From Hylemonella sp. (lineage in GTDB: Bacteria; Pseudomonadota; Gammaproteobacteria; Burkholderiales; Burkholderiaceae_C): a stretch of DNA of 64,000 nt. Position 1 is the first letter of the stretch. Every line of letters starts with the position of its first letter. A program made the translations under genes and the position numbers. The stretch covers positions 1-64,000 of the forward strand of contig JAUYQZ010000046.1 in assembly GCA_030695415.1 (NCBI GenBank). Reading direction: 5' to 3'. Below the pieces are notes generated by a model. It was not told the origin of the DNA, ran no database searches, and was given only the letters and a program-made list of their open reading frames with translations. This document shows, one piece after another, positions 1 through 8,602 of the stretch.

Positions 1-1
1 C

Positions 2-865
2 ATGGAGGAGCTGTCCTCCACGGTGAAGCAGAACGCCGACAACGCCCGCCAGGCCAATCAGCTGGCTCAGAGTGCGTCCACCGTGGCGGTGCAGGGTGGT
101 CAAGTGGTGGCCCAGGTGGTGGACACCATGAAGGGCATCAACGACAGCTCCAAGAAGATCGCCGACATCATCAGCGTGATCGACGGCATCGCCTTCCAGA
201 CCAACATCCTGGCCTTGAACGCGGCGGTGGAAGCCGCGCGGGCCGGCGAGCAGGGCCGCGGCTTTGCCGTGGTCGCCGCCGAAGTGCGCAGCCTGGCCGG
301 TCGCTCAGCCGAAGCGGCGAAGGAGATCAAGACCCTGATTGGCGACAGCGTGACCCGCGTGGGGCAGGGCACGGCCCTGGTGGACCAGGCGGGCCACACC
401 ATGGAAGAGGTGGTGGCCAGCATCCGGCGTGTGACGGACATCATGGGCGAGATCAGCGCGGCCAGCACCGAGCAGAGCCAGGGCGTGGCCCAGGTGGGCG
501 AAGCCGTGACCAGCATGGACCAGGCCACGCAGCAGAACGCCGCGCTGGTGGAGGAGATGGCCGCTGCGGCCAGCAGCCTGAACAGCCAGGCGCAGGAGCT
601 GGTGCAGACCGTGGCGGTGTTCAAGCTTGACGCCTCTGCGGCGAGTGCCAGACCAGCCGCCGCCTTCGGCAGGCGTTCCGAGCCCCAGGTTTCAGCTCCT
701 GGGCAGTTCAAGCCTGCTGCAGCCCGAGCGCTTCCGCCGGCCGTCAGCAGCCGGCCCAAGGCCCCGCCTGCGGCCGCGGCCAAGCCGGCAGCGCCCAGGA
801 TTGCTGCAGCGAAGCCTGCTGCTGCACCGAAAGCCGGCGACGATGGCGATTGGGAAACCTTCTGA
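2..865 (+). CDS. Methyl-accepting chemotaxis protein, C-terminal part (5' truncated by window edge)
   Basis: This is the cytoplasmic signalling half of a chemoreceptor that controls CheA/CheW and undergoes reversible methylation. The hairpin-tip sequence around [20 protein letters not shown], followed by [10 protein letters not shown], is the near-invariant MCP core. Heptad-rich helical bundle sequence lies on both sides. After the bundle comes an Ala/Pro-rich linker of roughly 70 residues ending in DWETF. That matches the NWETF-type pentapeptide used by major receptors to tether CheR and CheB. The first visible Met is probably internal, because the sequence before the tip already reads as methylation helix. 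The sensor domain lies outside the window, so the ligand is unknown. Confidence 0.95.
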   Translation: MEELSSTVKQNADNARQANQLAQSASTVAVQGGQVVAQVVDTMKGINDSSKKIADIISVIDGIAFQTNILALNAAVEAARAGEQGRGFAVVAAEVRSLAGRSAEAAKEIKTLIGDSVTRVGQGTALVDQAGHTMEEVVASIRRVTDIMGEISAASTEQSQGVAQVGEAVTSMDQATQQNAALVEEMAAAASSLNSQAQELVQTVAVFKLDASAASARPAAAFGRRSEPQVSAPGQFKPAAARALPPAVSSRPKAPPAAAAKPAAPRIAAAKPAAAPKAGDDGDWETF

Positions 866-968
866 CCGGCTGAAATCGAACGCGACAACGGCACCTGCGG
901 GTGCCGTTTTTCATACATCGCGGCACCGAGCTTGTATGCTCGTGCCCCATACGATTTGAGGAGCAAGC

Positions 969-1907
969 ATGAGCCACACACTGGATAGCAGCGCCCGGGG
1001 CGTCTACCTGATCGCCGTCACCCCCTTCACCGACAGCGGCGCGCTGGACCTGGCCAGCACCGACCGCATGGTGGACTTCTGCCTGGAAAAGGGCGTCACC
1101 GGCCTGACCGTGCTGGGCATCATGGGCGAGGCGCCCAAGCTCACCATGGAAGAGTCGCGCACCTTCGTCCGTCAGGTACTGGCGCGCGTGGCCGGCCGCG
1201 TGCCGGTGGTGGTGGGCGCCTCGGCGCCAGGCTTCGCGCCCATGAAGGAGCTGACCCAGAGCGTGATGGAGCTCGGTGCGGCCGGCGTCATGGTGGCGCC
1301 GCCCGCCACCGTGCGCACCGACGACCAGATCACGGCGTATTTCGACATGGTCAACGAAACCCTGGGTCCGAACGTGCCCTGGGTGCTGCAGGATCACCCC
1401 GTGGCCACCGGCGTGCAGATGTCCACCGGCGTCATCCTGAAGATCCTCAAGAACTCGCCCGGCTGCGTGATGCTCAAGCACGAGGACAGCCCCGGCCTGG
1501 CCAAGCTCTCGGCGATCCGCGCGGCCAGCGACAAGGGTGAGGTGAAGCGTGTGTCCATTCTCACCGGCAATGGCGGCGGCCTGTTCCTGCCCGAAGAGCT
1601 CACGCGCGGTGCCGACGGCGCCATGACAGGTTTTGCCTACCCCGAGATGATGGTGGACGTGTGCGCCGCCCATGCGCGCGGCGACATCGAGCGTGCCCAC
1701 GACCTGTTCGACGCCTACCTGCCACTGGCGCGCTACGAGCAGCAGGCCAATATCGGCCTGGCCGTGCGCAAGCACATTCTGATGAAACGCGGCGTGATTG
1801 CCAGTGAGGCGGTGCGCAAGCCGGGGCCGAAGCTCTCGGCGCAGGACATGGCGGACATTGCGCGCCTGACAGCGCGGCAGGAAAAACGGCTGGCCGAACT
1901 CGGTTGA
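969..1907 (+). CDS. Dihydrodipicolinate synthase/N-acetylneuraminate lyase family aldolase (not true DapA)
   Basis: A 312-residue TIM-barrel class I aldolase. The Schiff-base lysine is visible as Lys170 in VMLKHED. Two hallmarks of genuine DapA are changed: the GTTGE loop reads GIMGE (residues 50-54), and the strand that normally carries the proton-relay Tyr reads VLQDHP (139-144). The enzyme therefore probably cleaves or condenses another 2-oxo acid. An AGGAG-like site (gaggagcaagc) precedes the ATG. It stands alone, convergent with argA, with a palindromic repeat between them. The substrate cannot be named from sequence. Confidence 0.88.
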   Translation: MSHTLDSSARGVYLIAVTPFTDSGALDLASTDRMVDFCLEKGVTGLTVLGIMGEAPKLTMEESRTFVRQVLARVAGRVPVVVGASAPGFAPMKELTQSVMELGAAGVMVAPPATVRTDDQITAYFDMVNETLGPNVPWVLQDHPVATGVQMSTGVILKILKNSPGCVMLKHEDSPGLAKLSAIRAASDKGEVKRVSILTGNGGGLFLPEELTRGADGAMTGFAYPEMMVDVCAAHARGDIERAHDLFDAYLPLARYEQQANIGLAVRKHILMKRGVIASEAVRKPGPKLSAQDMADIARLTARQEKRLAELG

Positions 1908-1923
1908 AGGTACGCCGGCCTCA

Positions 1924-1982
1924 CCGTTCGGACTGAGCCTTTCGAAGTCCAGCCTGCGTTTCGACAGGCTCAACGCGAACGG
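1924..1982. repeat. REP-like palindromic repeat between convergent genes
   Basis: The left arm (1924-1946) and right arm (1959-1982) are imperfect inverted copies of a CCGTTCG...GAGCC...TTCGA sequence. The same family occurs inside hrpA at 6351-6416. Its place between two gene 3' ends would let it act as a transcript end or mRNA stabiliser. Confidence 0.75.
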
Positions 1983-2000
1983 GCCCGGGTTGGCGCAGCG

Positions 2001-3350
2001 TTAGACCAGCTTCTTCACCAGCACCTGTGACTTGCGGTCCCAGTTGTACTTGCGCTTGCGTGCCTCGGGCAGCCAGTCCGGGTCCACGTTCTGGAAGCCG
2101 CGCTTGATGAACCAGTGCATGGTGCGCGTGGTCAGCACGAAGATGCTCTCCACGCCCATGGCACGGGCGCGCTGCTCGATGCGCTTCAAGACCTTCTCGC
2201 CGTCGCCCTGGCCCTGCGATTCGGGCGAGACGGTGAGTGCCGCCATCTCGGCGGTCTTGGCCTCGGGGTAGGGATAGAGCGCGGCGCAGGCGAAGATCAC
2301 CCCGTCGTGTTCGACGATGGTGTAGTTGCCGATGTCGCGTTCGATCTCGGTGCGGTCGCGCTTGACCAGAGTGCCGTCCTTCTCGAAGGGCTCGATCAGC
2401 TGCAGGATGCCGCCCACGTCGTCGGCGGTGGCTTCACGCAGTTCTTCCAGCTTCTCGTCCACCACCATGGTGCCGATGCCGTCGTGCACATACACCTCCA
2501 GCAGCAGCGCGCCGTCCACCGCGAAGGGGATGATGTGGCTGCGCTCCACGCCGCCCTTGCAGGCCTTCACGCAGTGCTGCAGGTAGAAGGCGGTGTCGCT
2601 GGGCTGTGTGGGGTTGGGCAGCTGGGCCAGCAGCAGTTCGGCGGCAGCCAGGGGCAGCTCGGTGTCGACGGGGTTGTCGTCGCTCTCGGGCTCGGTGGCG
2701 TGGATGCGGATACCCGGCACCTCGCTCACGAAGATCAGCTTGTCGGCATGCAGGGCCATGGCCACGGAGGTCGCCACCTCTTCCATGGTCAGGTTGAAAG
2801 CCTCGCCCGTGGGCGAGAAGCCGAAGGGCGAGAGCAGCACCATGGCACCCATGTCCAGGGTGCGGTTGATGCCGGCCACGTCCACCTTGCGCACCAGACC
2901 CGAATGCTGGAAGTCCACGCCGTCGACGATGCCCACCGGGCGCGCCGTGATGAAGTTGCCCGAGAGCACGCGCACCGTGGCGCCGGCCATGGGGGTGTTG
3001 GGCAGGCCCTGGCTGAAGGCCGCCTCGATCTCATAGCGCAGCTGGCCCGCAGCCTCTTGCGCGCAGTCCAGCGCCACCTCGTCGGTGATGCGCATGCCGT
3101 GCGAATACTTGGCCGTATGGCCCTTGGCCTTGAGCTGTTCGTTCACCTGCGGACGAAAGCCATGCACCAGCACGATCTTCACGCCCATGCTCTGGATCAG
3201 CGCCAGGTCCTGCGCCAAGTGCGCCAGCTTGCCGGCGGCGATGGCCTCACCCGCGATGCCCACCACAAAGGTCTTGCCGCGGTGCATGTGGATATAGGGT
3301 GCCACGGAGCGAAACCAGGGCACGAAGGTGAAGTTGAAGACGGCGGACAT
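2001..3350 (-). CDS. argA: Amino-acid N-acetyltransferase (N-acetylglutamate synthase)
   Basis: It catalyses the first committed step of arginine synthesis, transferring acetyl from acetyl-CoA to glutamate. At 449 residues it is close to E. coli ArgA (443). The N-terminal half is an amino-acid-kinase-like domain (roughly residues 25-290; VLVHGFRPQVNEQL, then GFSPTGEAFNL) that usually mediates arginine feedback. The C-terminal GNAT domain (roughly 300-449) shows the acetyl-CoA loop in LTVSPESQGQGDGEKVL. The start MSAVFNF at 3350 leaves only 65 bases to the divergent hrpA start, so the two promoters must overlap closely. Confidence 0.95.
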   Translation of the reverse strand: MSAVFNFTFVPWFRSVAPYIHMHRGKTFVVGIAGEAIAAGKLAHLAQDLALIQSMGVKIVLVHGFRPQVNEQLKAKGHTAKYSHGMRITDEVALDCAQEAAGQLRYEIEAAFSQGLPNTPMAGATVRVLSGNFITARPVGIVDGVDFQHSGLVRKVDVAGINRTLDMGAMVLLSPFGFSPTGEAFNLTMEEVATSVAMALHADKLIFVSEVPGIRIHATEPESDDNPVDTELPLAAAELLLAQLPNPTQPSDTAFYLQHCVKACKGGVERSHIIPFAVDGALLLEVYVHDGIGTMVVDEKLEELREATADDVGGILQLIEPFEKDGTLVKRDRTEIERDIGNYTIVEHDGVIFACAALYPYPEAKTAEMAALTVSPESQGQGDGEKVLKRIEQRARAMGVESIFVLTTRTMHWFIKRGFQNVDPDWLPEARKRKYNWDRKSQVLVKKLV

Positions 3351-3415
3351 GCTGGGTGAGGTGGGCTTGGACTCAATGACTGGGATAATCGCCGATTCTC
3401 CCTGAAGTTACCCTC

Positions 3416-6400
3416 TTGAGTTCCTCTCCCCTGAAAATCGAGTTCCCCGAGTCGCTGCCGGTGTCGGCCAAACGCGACGAAATCACGTCCGCCCTGCAGG
3501 CGCACCAGGTCATCATCGTCTGCGGCGAGACCGGCTCGGGCAAGACCACGCAGTTGCCCAAGATCGCCCTGGCCATGGGGCGTGGCAAGCTCAATTACCC
3601 GCCCGGCCAGCGCCCCCGCCTGATCGGCCACACGCAGCCGCGCCGTATTGCTGCTTCATCTGTCGCCAAGCGCATTGCCGAGGAGCTGCATACGCCGCTG
3701 GGCGAGGTGGTGGGCTACAAGGTGCGTTTCCAGGACCGTTTGTCCAAGGACGCTTCCGTCAAGCTGATGACCGACGGTATCCTGCTGGCCGAGACGCAGA
3801 CCGACCCGCTGCTGCAGGCCTACGACACCATCATCATCGACGAGGCGCACGAACGCAGCCTCAACATCGACTTCCTGCTCGGCTATCTGCGCCAGATCCT
3901 GCCGCGCCGGCCCGACCTCAAGATCGTCGTCACCTCGGCCACGATCGACGCCGACCGTTTCGCCAACCATTTCGCGTCGAGGAACGGCCCGGCGCCGGTC
4001 ATCATGGTCTCGGGGCGTACCTTTCCGGTCGAGCAGCGCTGGCGGCCCTATGAGGAAAGCCGCGAGTACGACCTGAACGACGCGATTGCCGACGGGGTCG
4101 ATGAACTCTGGCAAGGCAATGCGGCCGGCGACATCCTCGTCTTCCTGCCCGGCGAACGCGAAATCCGCGAGGCCGCGGACCACCTGCGCAAGCATCTGTC
4201 CCACAACGCCATCACCCGCAACGCCGAGGTGTTGCCCCTGTTCGCGCGCCTGAGCCAGGCCGAGCAGGATCGCGTCTTCGACAGCCACAGCGGGCGGCGC
4301 ATCGTGCTGGCCACCAATGTGGCCGAAACCTCGCTCACCGTGCCCGGCATCCGCTACGTGATCGACGTTGGCACGGCCCGCGTCAAGCGCTACAGTTTTC
4401 GTAGCAAAGTCGAGCAGCTGATGGTGGAGCCGGTGAGCCAGGCCGCGGCCAACCAGCGCGCGGGCCGCTGCGGCCGCGTGGCCAACGGCATCTGCATTCG
4501 TCTCTACGACGAGAAGGACTTTGCCGGGCGCGAGCGTTTCACCACGCCCGAAATCCTGCGCTCCTCGCTGGCCGGCGTCATCCTGCGCATGAAGTCTCTG
4601 CACCTGGGCGTGGTGGAAGACTTCCCTTTCCTGGAGATGCCCTCGGGTCGCGCCATTGCCGACGGCTACCAGCTGCTGGCCGAACTGGGTGCGGTGGACG
4701 AGGCCAACGAGCTCACCCCCATGGGCCGAGAACTCGCCAAGCTGCCGCTGGACCCGCGTGTGGGCCGCATGATCCTGGAGGCCAAGGCCCGCGGCGCGCT
4801 GGAGGAGGTGCTGATCATCGCCAGCGCCCTGAGCGTGCAGGACGTGCGCGACCGCCCCATGGAAGCGCAGGCCCAGGCCGACCAGGCCCATGCCAAGTTC
4901 GACGACGAGAAGAGCGAGTTCACCGGTTACATCAAGCTGTGGAAGTGGATCAACGATGCGCGCGGCGGCCATGGGGAGCACAAGCTGAGCAACCGCCAGT
5001 ACGAACAGCTGCTACGCCAGAACTTCGTCAACATCCGCCGCGTGCGCGAGTGGCGCGACATCCACAGCCAGCTGCTCACGGTCGTGACCGAGCACAAATG
5101 GCAGATCAACACGGCACCGGCCAGCTACGAGCAATTGCACCTGTCCATGCTGGCCGGCCTGCTGGGCAATGTGGGCTGGAAGCTGGAGGAAGAAGCCAGC
5201 GCGGGGGAGTACCTGGGCGCACGCGGCATCAAGTTCCACCGCCACCCGGGCGCCCACCTGAGTAAACGGCCGGGCCGCTGGATCGTGGTGGCCGAGCTGG
5301 TGGAGACCACGCGCCTGTTCGGCCGCGGCATCGCCAACATCGAGCCCGGCTGGATCGAGCAGGTGGCCGGCCACCTGCTCAAGAAGCAGCTGCTGGACCC
5401 GCACTGGGAAAAGAAGGCTGCCGAAGTGGTGGCGCTGGAGCGCGCCACGCTCTACGGCATCGTGATCTACAGCGGGCGGCGCATCAACTACGGCCGGGTG
5501 GACCCGGTGGCTGCGCGGGAGATCTTCATCCGCGAAGGCATCGTGGGCGGCGAGTGGGAGACCAAGCTGCCCTTCCTCGCCGCCAACGAGAAGCTGATCC
5601 GCCAGGTCGAGGAGCTGGAGCACAAATCACGCCGGCAGGACGTGCTGGTGGACGACGAGCTCATCTACGCCTATTACGACCAGCAGCTGCCGGCCCACAT
5701 CTGCAGCGGTTTTGAATGCGAGCGCTGGTACCGCGAAGAGAGCAGGAAGAACCCCCAGCTGCTGCTGCTCACGCGTGATGAACTCATGCGGCATGAGGCA
5801 GCGGGCATCACCAGCAACGCCTTCCCCAAGACCCTGCGCCTGGGCGGCATCGACTGCGCAGCCAGCTACCTGCACGAGCCCGGTGACCCGCGCGACGGCC
5901 TCACTGTCAGCGTGCCGCTGTTCGTGCTGAACCAGGTCAACGAGGACCGTTGCGAGTGGCTGGTGCCCGGCATGCTGAAAGACAAGATCCAGGCCCTGCT
6001 GAAAAGCCTGCCCCAGCGTTCGCGCGGCCGTTTCGTGCCCTTGCCGGAATCGGCGGCCAAGCTCGCCGAGACCCTGGGCACGCCCGAGGCCTTCGGCCGC
6101 GGCGGCCTGACCGATGCGCTGCTGAAACAGGTGCGCGACATCACCAGCCTGGACATCAAGCGCGCCGACTTCAAGCTCGACATGCTCGCGCCCCACCTCT
6201 TCATGAACTTCCGCGTGGTGGACGAGCATGGCCGCCAGATGGGCACGGGGCGCAACCTCGGTGCGCTCAAGGCCGAACTCGGCGCGCAGGCGCGCGGGGC
6301 TTTTCAGGCCCTGGCCGGGCTCAAGCTGGCGTCGCAGGCCCAAGCCAATACCGTTCGCCCTGAGCTTGTCGAAGGGCAGCCCGTAAGCAGGGCTTCGACA

Positions 6401-7324
6401 GACTCAGCCCGAACGGAGGAGGGCGCAGTGCGAACGGAGAAGGGCAACAAGCCCGCCGCGCCCACCGTGCCCGCGGACCAGCGCTACACCGCCTGGACCT
6501 TTGGTGAACTGCCCGAGCTCATGGAAATCCGCAAGAGCGGGCAGACGCTGATCGGCTTCCCGGCCCTGATCGACCTGGGCGAGGCCGTGGGCATCGAAGT
6601 CTTCGACGAGCCCGAGGTCGCGGCGGCCAAACACCGTGGTGGCTTGCGCCGCCTGTTCGCCTTGCAGATCAAGGACGCGCTCAAGTACCTGGAAAAGAAC
6701 ATCCCTGATCTGCAGAAAATGGCCGTGGCCTATATGCCGTTGGGAACGATGGAGGAGCTACGCGGCCAGATCATCGACGTGGCACTGGAGCGCGCCTTCC
6801 TGCTCGATCCCTTGCCCGCCGACGAATTCGATTTCAAGAAGCGGCTGGAGGAGGGCAGGGGCCGCCTGACCCTCATCGCCAACGAGGTGGCGCGCCTGGC
6901 CGGCGTGATCCTGGTCGAGTACGCCACGGCGGTGCGCAAGGTCAAGGACACCAAGAATGCACCCGATGCCACCGCCGATTGCACGCAGCAGCTGCAACGC
7001 CTCATGCCCAAACGCTTCATCGCCCAGACGCCCTGGCCTCAGCTGCAGCATTTCACACGTTACCTCAAGGCCATCACGGCGCGCCTGGACAAATACCGCG
7101 CCGACCCGGCTCGCGACGCCACCCGTCTGGCCGAACTGCGCCCGCAGGAGCAGCGCTACTGGCGCCTGGTGGCCGAGCGCAAGGGCGTGATGGACGATCG
7201 CCTGCAGGAATTCCGCTGGTTGCTGGAGGAACTGCGCGTAAGTTTCTTCGCGCAGGAGCTGCGCACGCCGCAACCAGTGAGCATCAAGCGACTGGAAAAG
7301 GCCTGGTCTCAGCTGACCAGCTGA
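3416..7324 (+). CDS. hrpA: ATP-dependent RNA helicase HrpA (DEAH box)
   Basis: A 1302-residue DEAH-box helicase, the usual length for HrpA. Visible motifs are GETGSGKTTQ (Walker A, about residue 38), DEAH (about 141), the SAT motif and NQRAGRCGR (motif VI). The long DUF3418-type C-terminal region follows. The family is linked to mRNA processing and ribosome rescue or quality control. The start is TTG at 3416, needed to keep the conserved N-terminus. Odd features: residues about 979-1000 are encoded by a REP-like repeat, and the last codons form one arm of a perfect 19-bp inverted repeat. Confidence 0.96.
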   Translation: MSSSPLKIEFPESLPVSAKRDEITSALQAHQVIIVCGETGSGKTTQLPKIALAMGRGKLNYPPGQRPRLIGHTQPRRIAASSVAKRIAEELHTPLGEVVGYKVRFQDRLSKDASVKLMTDGILLAETQTDPLLQAYDTIIIDEAHERSLNIDFLLGYLRQILPRRPDLKIVVTSATIDADRFANHFASRNGPAPVIMVSGRTFPVEQRWRPYEESREYDLNDAIADGVDELWQGNAAGDILVFLPGEREIREAADHLRKHLSHNAITRNAEVLPLFARLSQAEQDRVFDSHSGRRIVLATNVAETSLTVPGIRYVIDVGTARVKRYSFRSKVEQLMVEPVSQAAANQRAGRCGRVANGICIRLYDEKDFAGRERFTTPEILRSSLAGVILRMKSLHLGVVEDFPFLEMPSGRAIADGYQLLAELGAVDEANELTPMGRELAKLPLDPRVGRMILEAKARGALEEVLIIASALSVQDVRDRPMEAQAQADQAHAKFDDEKSEFTGYIKLWKWINDARGGHGEHKLSNRQYEQLLRQNFVNIRRVREWRDIHSQLLTVVTEHKWQINTAPASYEQLHLSMLAGLLGNVGWKLEEEASAGEYLGARGIKFHRHPGAHLSKRPGRWIVVAELVETTRLFGRGIANIEPGWIEQVAGHLLKKQLLDPHWEKKAAEVVALERATLYGIVIYSGRRINYGRVDPVAAREIFIREGIVGGEWETKLPFLAANEKLIRQVEELEHKSRRQDVLVDDELIYAYYDQQLPAHICSGFECERWYREESRKNPQLLLLTRDELMRHEAAGITSNAFPKTLRLGGIDCAASYLHEPGDPRDGLTVSVPLFVLNQVNEDRCEWLVPGMLKDKIQALLKSLPQRSRGRFVPLPESAAKLAETLGTPEAFGRGGLTDALLKQVRDITSLDIKRADFKLDMLAPHLFMNFRVVDEHGRQMGTGRNLGALKAELGAQARGAFQALAGLKLASQAQANTVRPELVEGQPVSRASTDSARTEEGAVRTEKGNKPAAPTVPADQRYTAWTFGELPELMEIRKSGQTLIGFPALIDLGEAVGIEVFDEPEVAAAKHRGGLRRLFALQIKDALKYLEKNIPDLQKMAVAYMPLGTMEELRGQIIDVALERAFLLDPLPADEFDFKKRLEEGRGRLTLIANEVARLAGVILVEYATAVRKVKDTKNAPDATADCTQQLQRLMPKRFIAQTPWPQLQHFTRYLKAITARLDKYRADPARDATRLAELRPQEQRYWRLVAERKGVMDDRLQEFRWLLEELRVSFFAQELRTPQPVSIKRLEKAWSQLTS
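6351..6416. repeat. REP-like repeat inserted in frame within hrpA
   Basis: The arms 6351-6377 and 6391-6416 are imperfect inverted repeats of the same family as 1924-1982. In the hrpA frame the first arm reads VRPELVEG, the characteristic translation of this repeat in betaproteobacteria. The frame is kept through the element. The insertion sits in a linker region before the conserved C-terminal part resumes at about 6478. Confidence 0.85.
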
Positions 7325-7336
7325 GACCAGGCCTTT
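7297..7336 (+). terminator. hrpA: Perfect 19-bp inverted repeat overlapping the hrpA stop codon
   Basis: Arms 7297-7315 and 7318-7336 are perfectly complementary with only two bases between them; the TGA at 7322-7324 lies in the right arm. The right arm ends in TTT but no longer T-tract follows. It is probably the hrpA transcription end, made partly from coding sequence. Confidence 0.65.
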
Positions 7337-7347
7337 CAGTGAAGGCT

Positions 7348-7501
7348 CATATGGCCGCAGGCCATGTGATGCCGGAACTACAAGGCATCGTCGGCCGCTA
7401 GGCCGATGCCATGCCATGCCTTGCGGCGTAGGGTCACATCTGCCCGCAGGGCATGTGAGCCGAAGCCACAAGGCATGGTCGGCCGCAGGCCGATGCCGTG
7501 C
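7348..7501. repeat. Diverged tandem duplication of palindromic units
   Basis: Two copies of a roughly 66-base unit (7348-7413 and 7435-7501) share order and most bases. Each contains two small hairpins with a GCA or similar loop flanked by GGCC. The region lies between hrpA and the EamA transporter and has no convincing reading frame. Confidence 0.6.
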
Positions 7502-7578
7502 AGAAGCCCGGCAGCAGCTGAACAGCTGAGGTCCCTTGCGCGACGGCCATTCATAAGCATCCCTACTAAACTCAGGTG

Positions 7579-8523
7579 ATGCGCGTCAAGGGACAACACA
7601 AACTCAAACCTCATCGCAGCCCGTGGCGGCGGCGCATGGACCTGACGCGCCATCGTGCGGGCCGGCTGGCCCCCACGGTGCAGGGCCTGCTGTGGTCCAT
7701 CGCGGCCGGTCTGTGCTTCGTGCTGCTCAACACCATGACGCGCTACCTCACCACGCAGATCCCTCCGCTGCAGTCTCAGTTCCTGCGTTACCTCTGCGGG
7801 GTCATCGTGCTCTTGCCCCTGGTTCTGCGCACCGGCATGGCGGCCTGGATGCCCCAGAACATCCGCGGGCAGTTCGTGCGCGGCTTCGTCCACGCCGCGG
7901 GCCTGGGCATCTGGTTCACGGCCATCCCGCACATCTCCCTGTCCGAAACCACGGCCATGGGCTTCACCACCCCCATCTTCATCATGCTCGGTGCCTGGCT
8001 CTTCCTGCGCGAGCCCATGCACTGGGAGCGCTGGCTGGCGGCCGGCATCGGCTTTGCGGGGGTGCTCATCGTCGTGGGGCCCAACCTGAGCGGCCAGGCC
8101 GGCTGGTGGAACCTGGTGATGCTGTCCTCGGCGCCCATGTTTGCAGCCTCCTTCCTCATCAGCAAGGCACTCACGCGTTACGAGTCGGCGGGGGTCATCG
8201 TGCTCTGGCAGTCCATCACCGTCACCATCCTGAGCCTGCCGCTGGCCCTGCTCAACTGGCAGCCCGTCAGCGCCGTGCAGTGGGCGGGGTACATGCTCTG
8301 CGGTGTGCTGGGCAGTGGCGCGCACTACCTGCTGATGCGCTCCTACGCCGTGGCCGATATCTCGGCCACCCAATCCGTCAAGTTCCTGGACCTGGTCTGG
8401 GCCGCACTCATGGGCTGGCTGGTGTTTGCCGATGTGCCCACCAGCCATTCGCTGATTGGCGGCGCCATCATCGCGGGCTCGACGCTGTGGATTGCACGCC
8501 GCGAAGCACGCCGGGGTACCTGA
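7579..8523 (+). CDS. EamA/DMT-family transporter
   Basis: A 314-residue inner-membrane protein with about ten hydrophobic segments arranged as two EamA repeats (roughly residues 30-160 and 175-305). The first half contains a GFTTPIFIMLGAWLFLRE stretch typical of the drug/metabolite transporter superfamily. Members export or import small metabolites such as amino acids or nucleosides; the substrate cannot be inferred. The ATG at 7579 directly follows a GTG at 7576 that could also serve. The N-terminus is strongly basic (about 20 residues), fitting an inside orientation. Confidence 0.88.
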   Translation: MRVKGQHKLKPHRSPWRRRMDLTRHRAGRLAPTVQGLLWSIAAGLCFVLLNTMTRYLTTQIPPLQSQFLRYLCGVIVLLPLVLRTGMAAWMPQNIRGQFVRGFVHAAGLGIWFTAIPHISLSETTAMGFTTPIFIMLGAWLFLREPMHWERWLAAGIGFAGVLIVVGPNLSGQAGWWNLVMLSSAPMFAASFLISKALTRYESAGVIVLWQSITVTILSLPLALLNWQPVSAVQWAGYMLCGVLGSGAHYLLMRSYAVADISATQSVKFLDLVWAALMGWLVFADVPTSHSLIGGAIIAGSTLWIARREARRGT

Positions 8524-8602
8524 GCGCTTGACAGGGGAAGCAGGCTCCAGATAAATTGGGGCGCCACTGGCCATCCCGCCAGCTTCACGCCGAGGACAGC
8601 GC

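Noticed and set aside
2115-3359. Long plus-strand open frame opposite argA
   Set aside because: It is antisense to a clear ArgA and rich in His, Gly and Val repeats typical of the reverse frame of GC-rich genes. Similar antisense frames at 3656-4981, 20824-22830 and 61760-63379 were dropped for the same reason.
3367-3389. TTGGAC and GATAAT in the argA-hrpA gap as a promoter
   Set aside because: The spacer is only 11 bases, which does not fit a sigma70 promoter.
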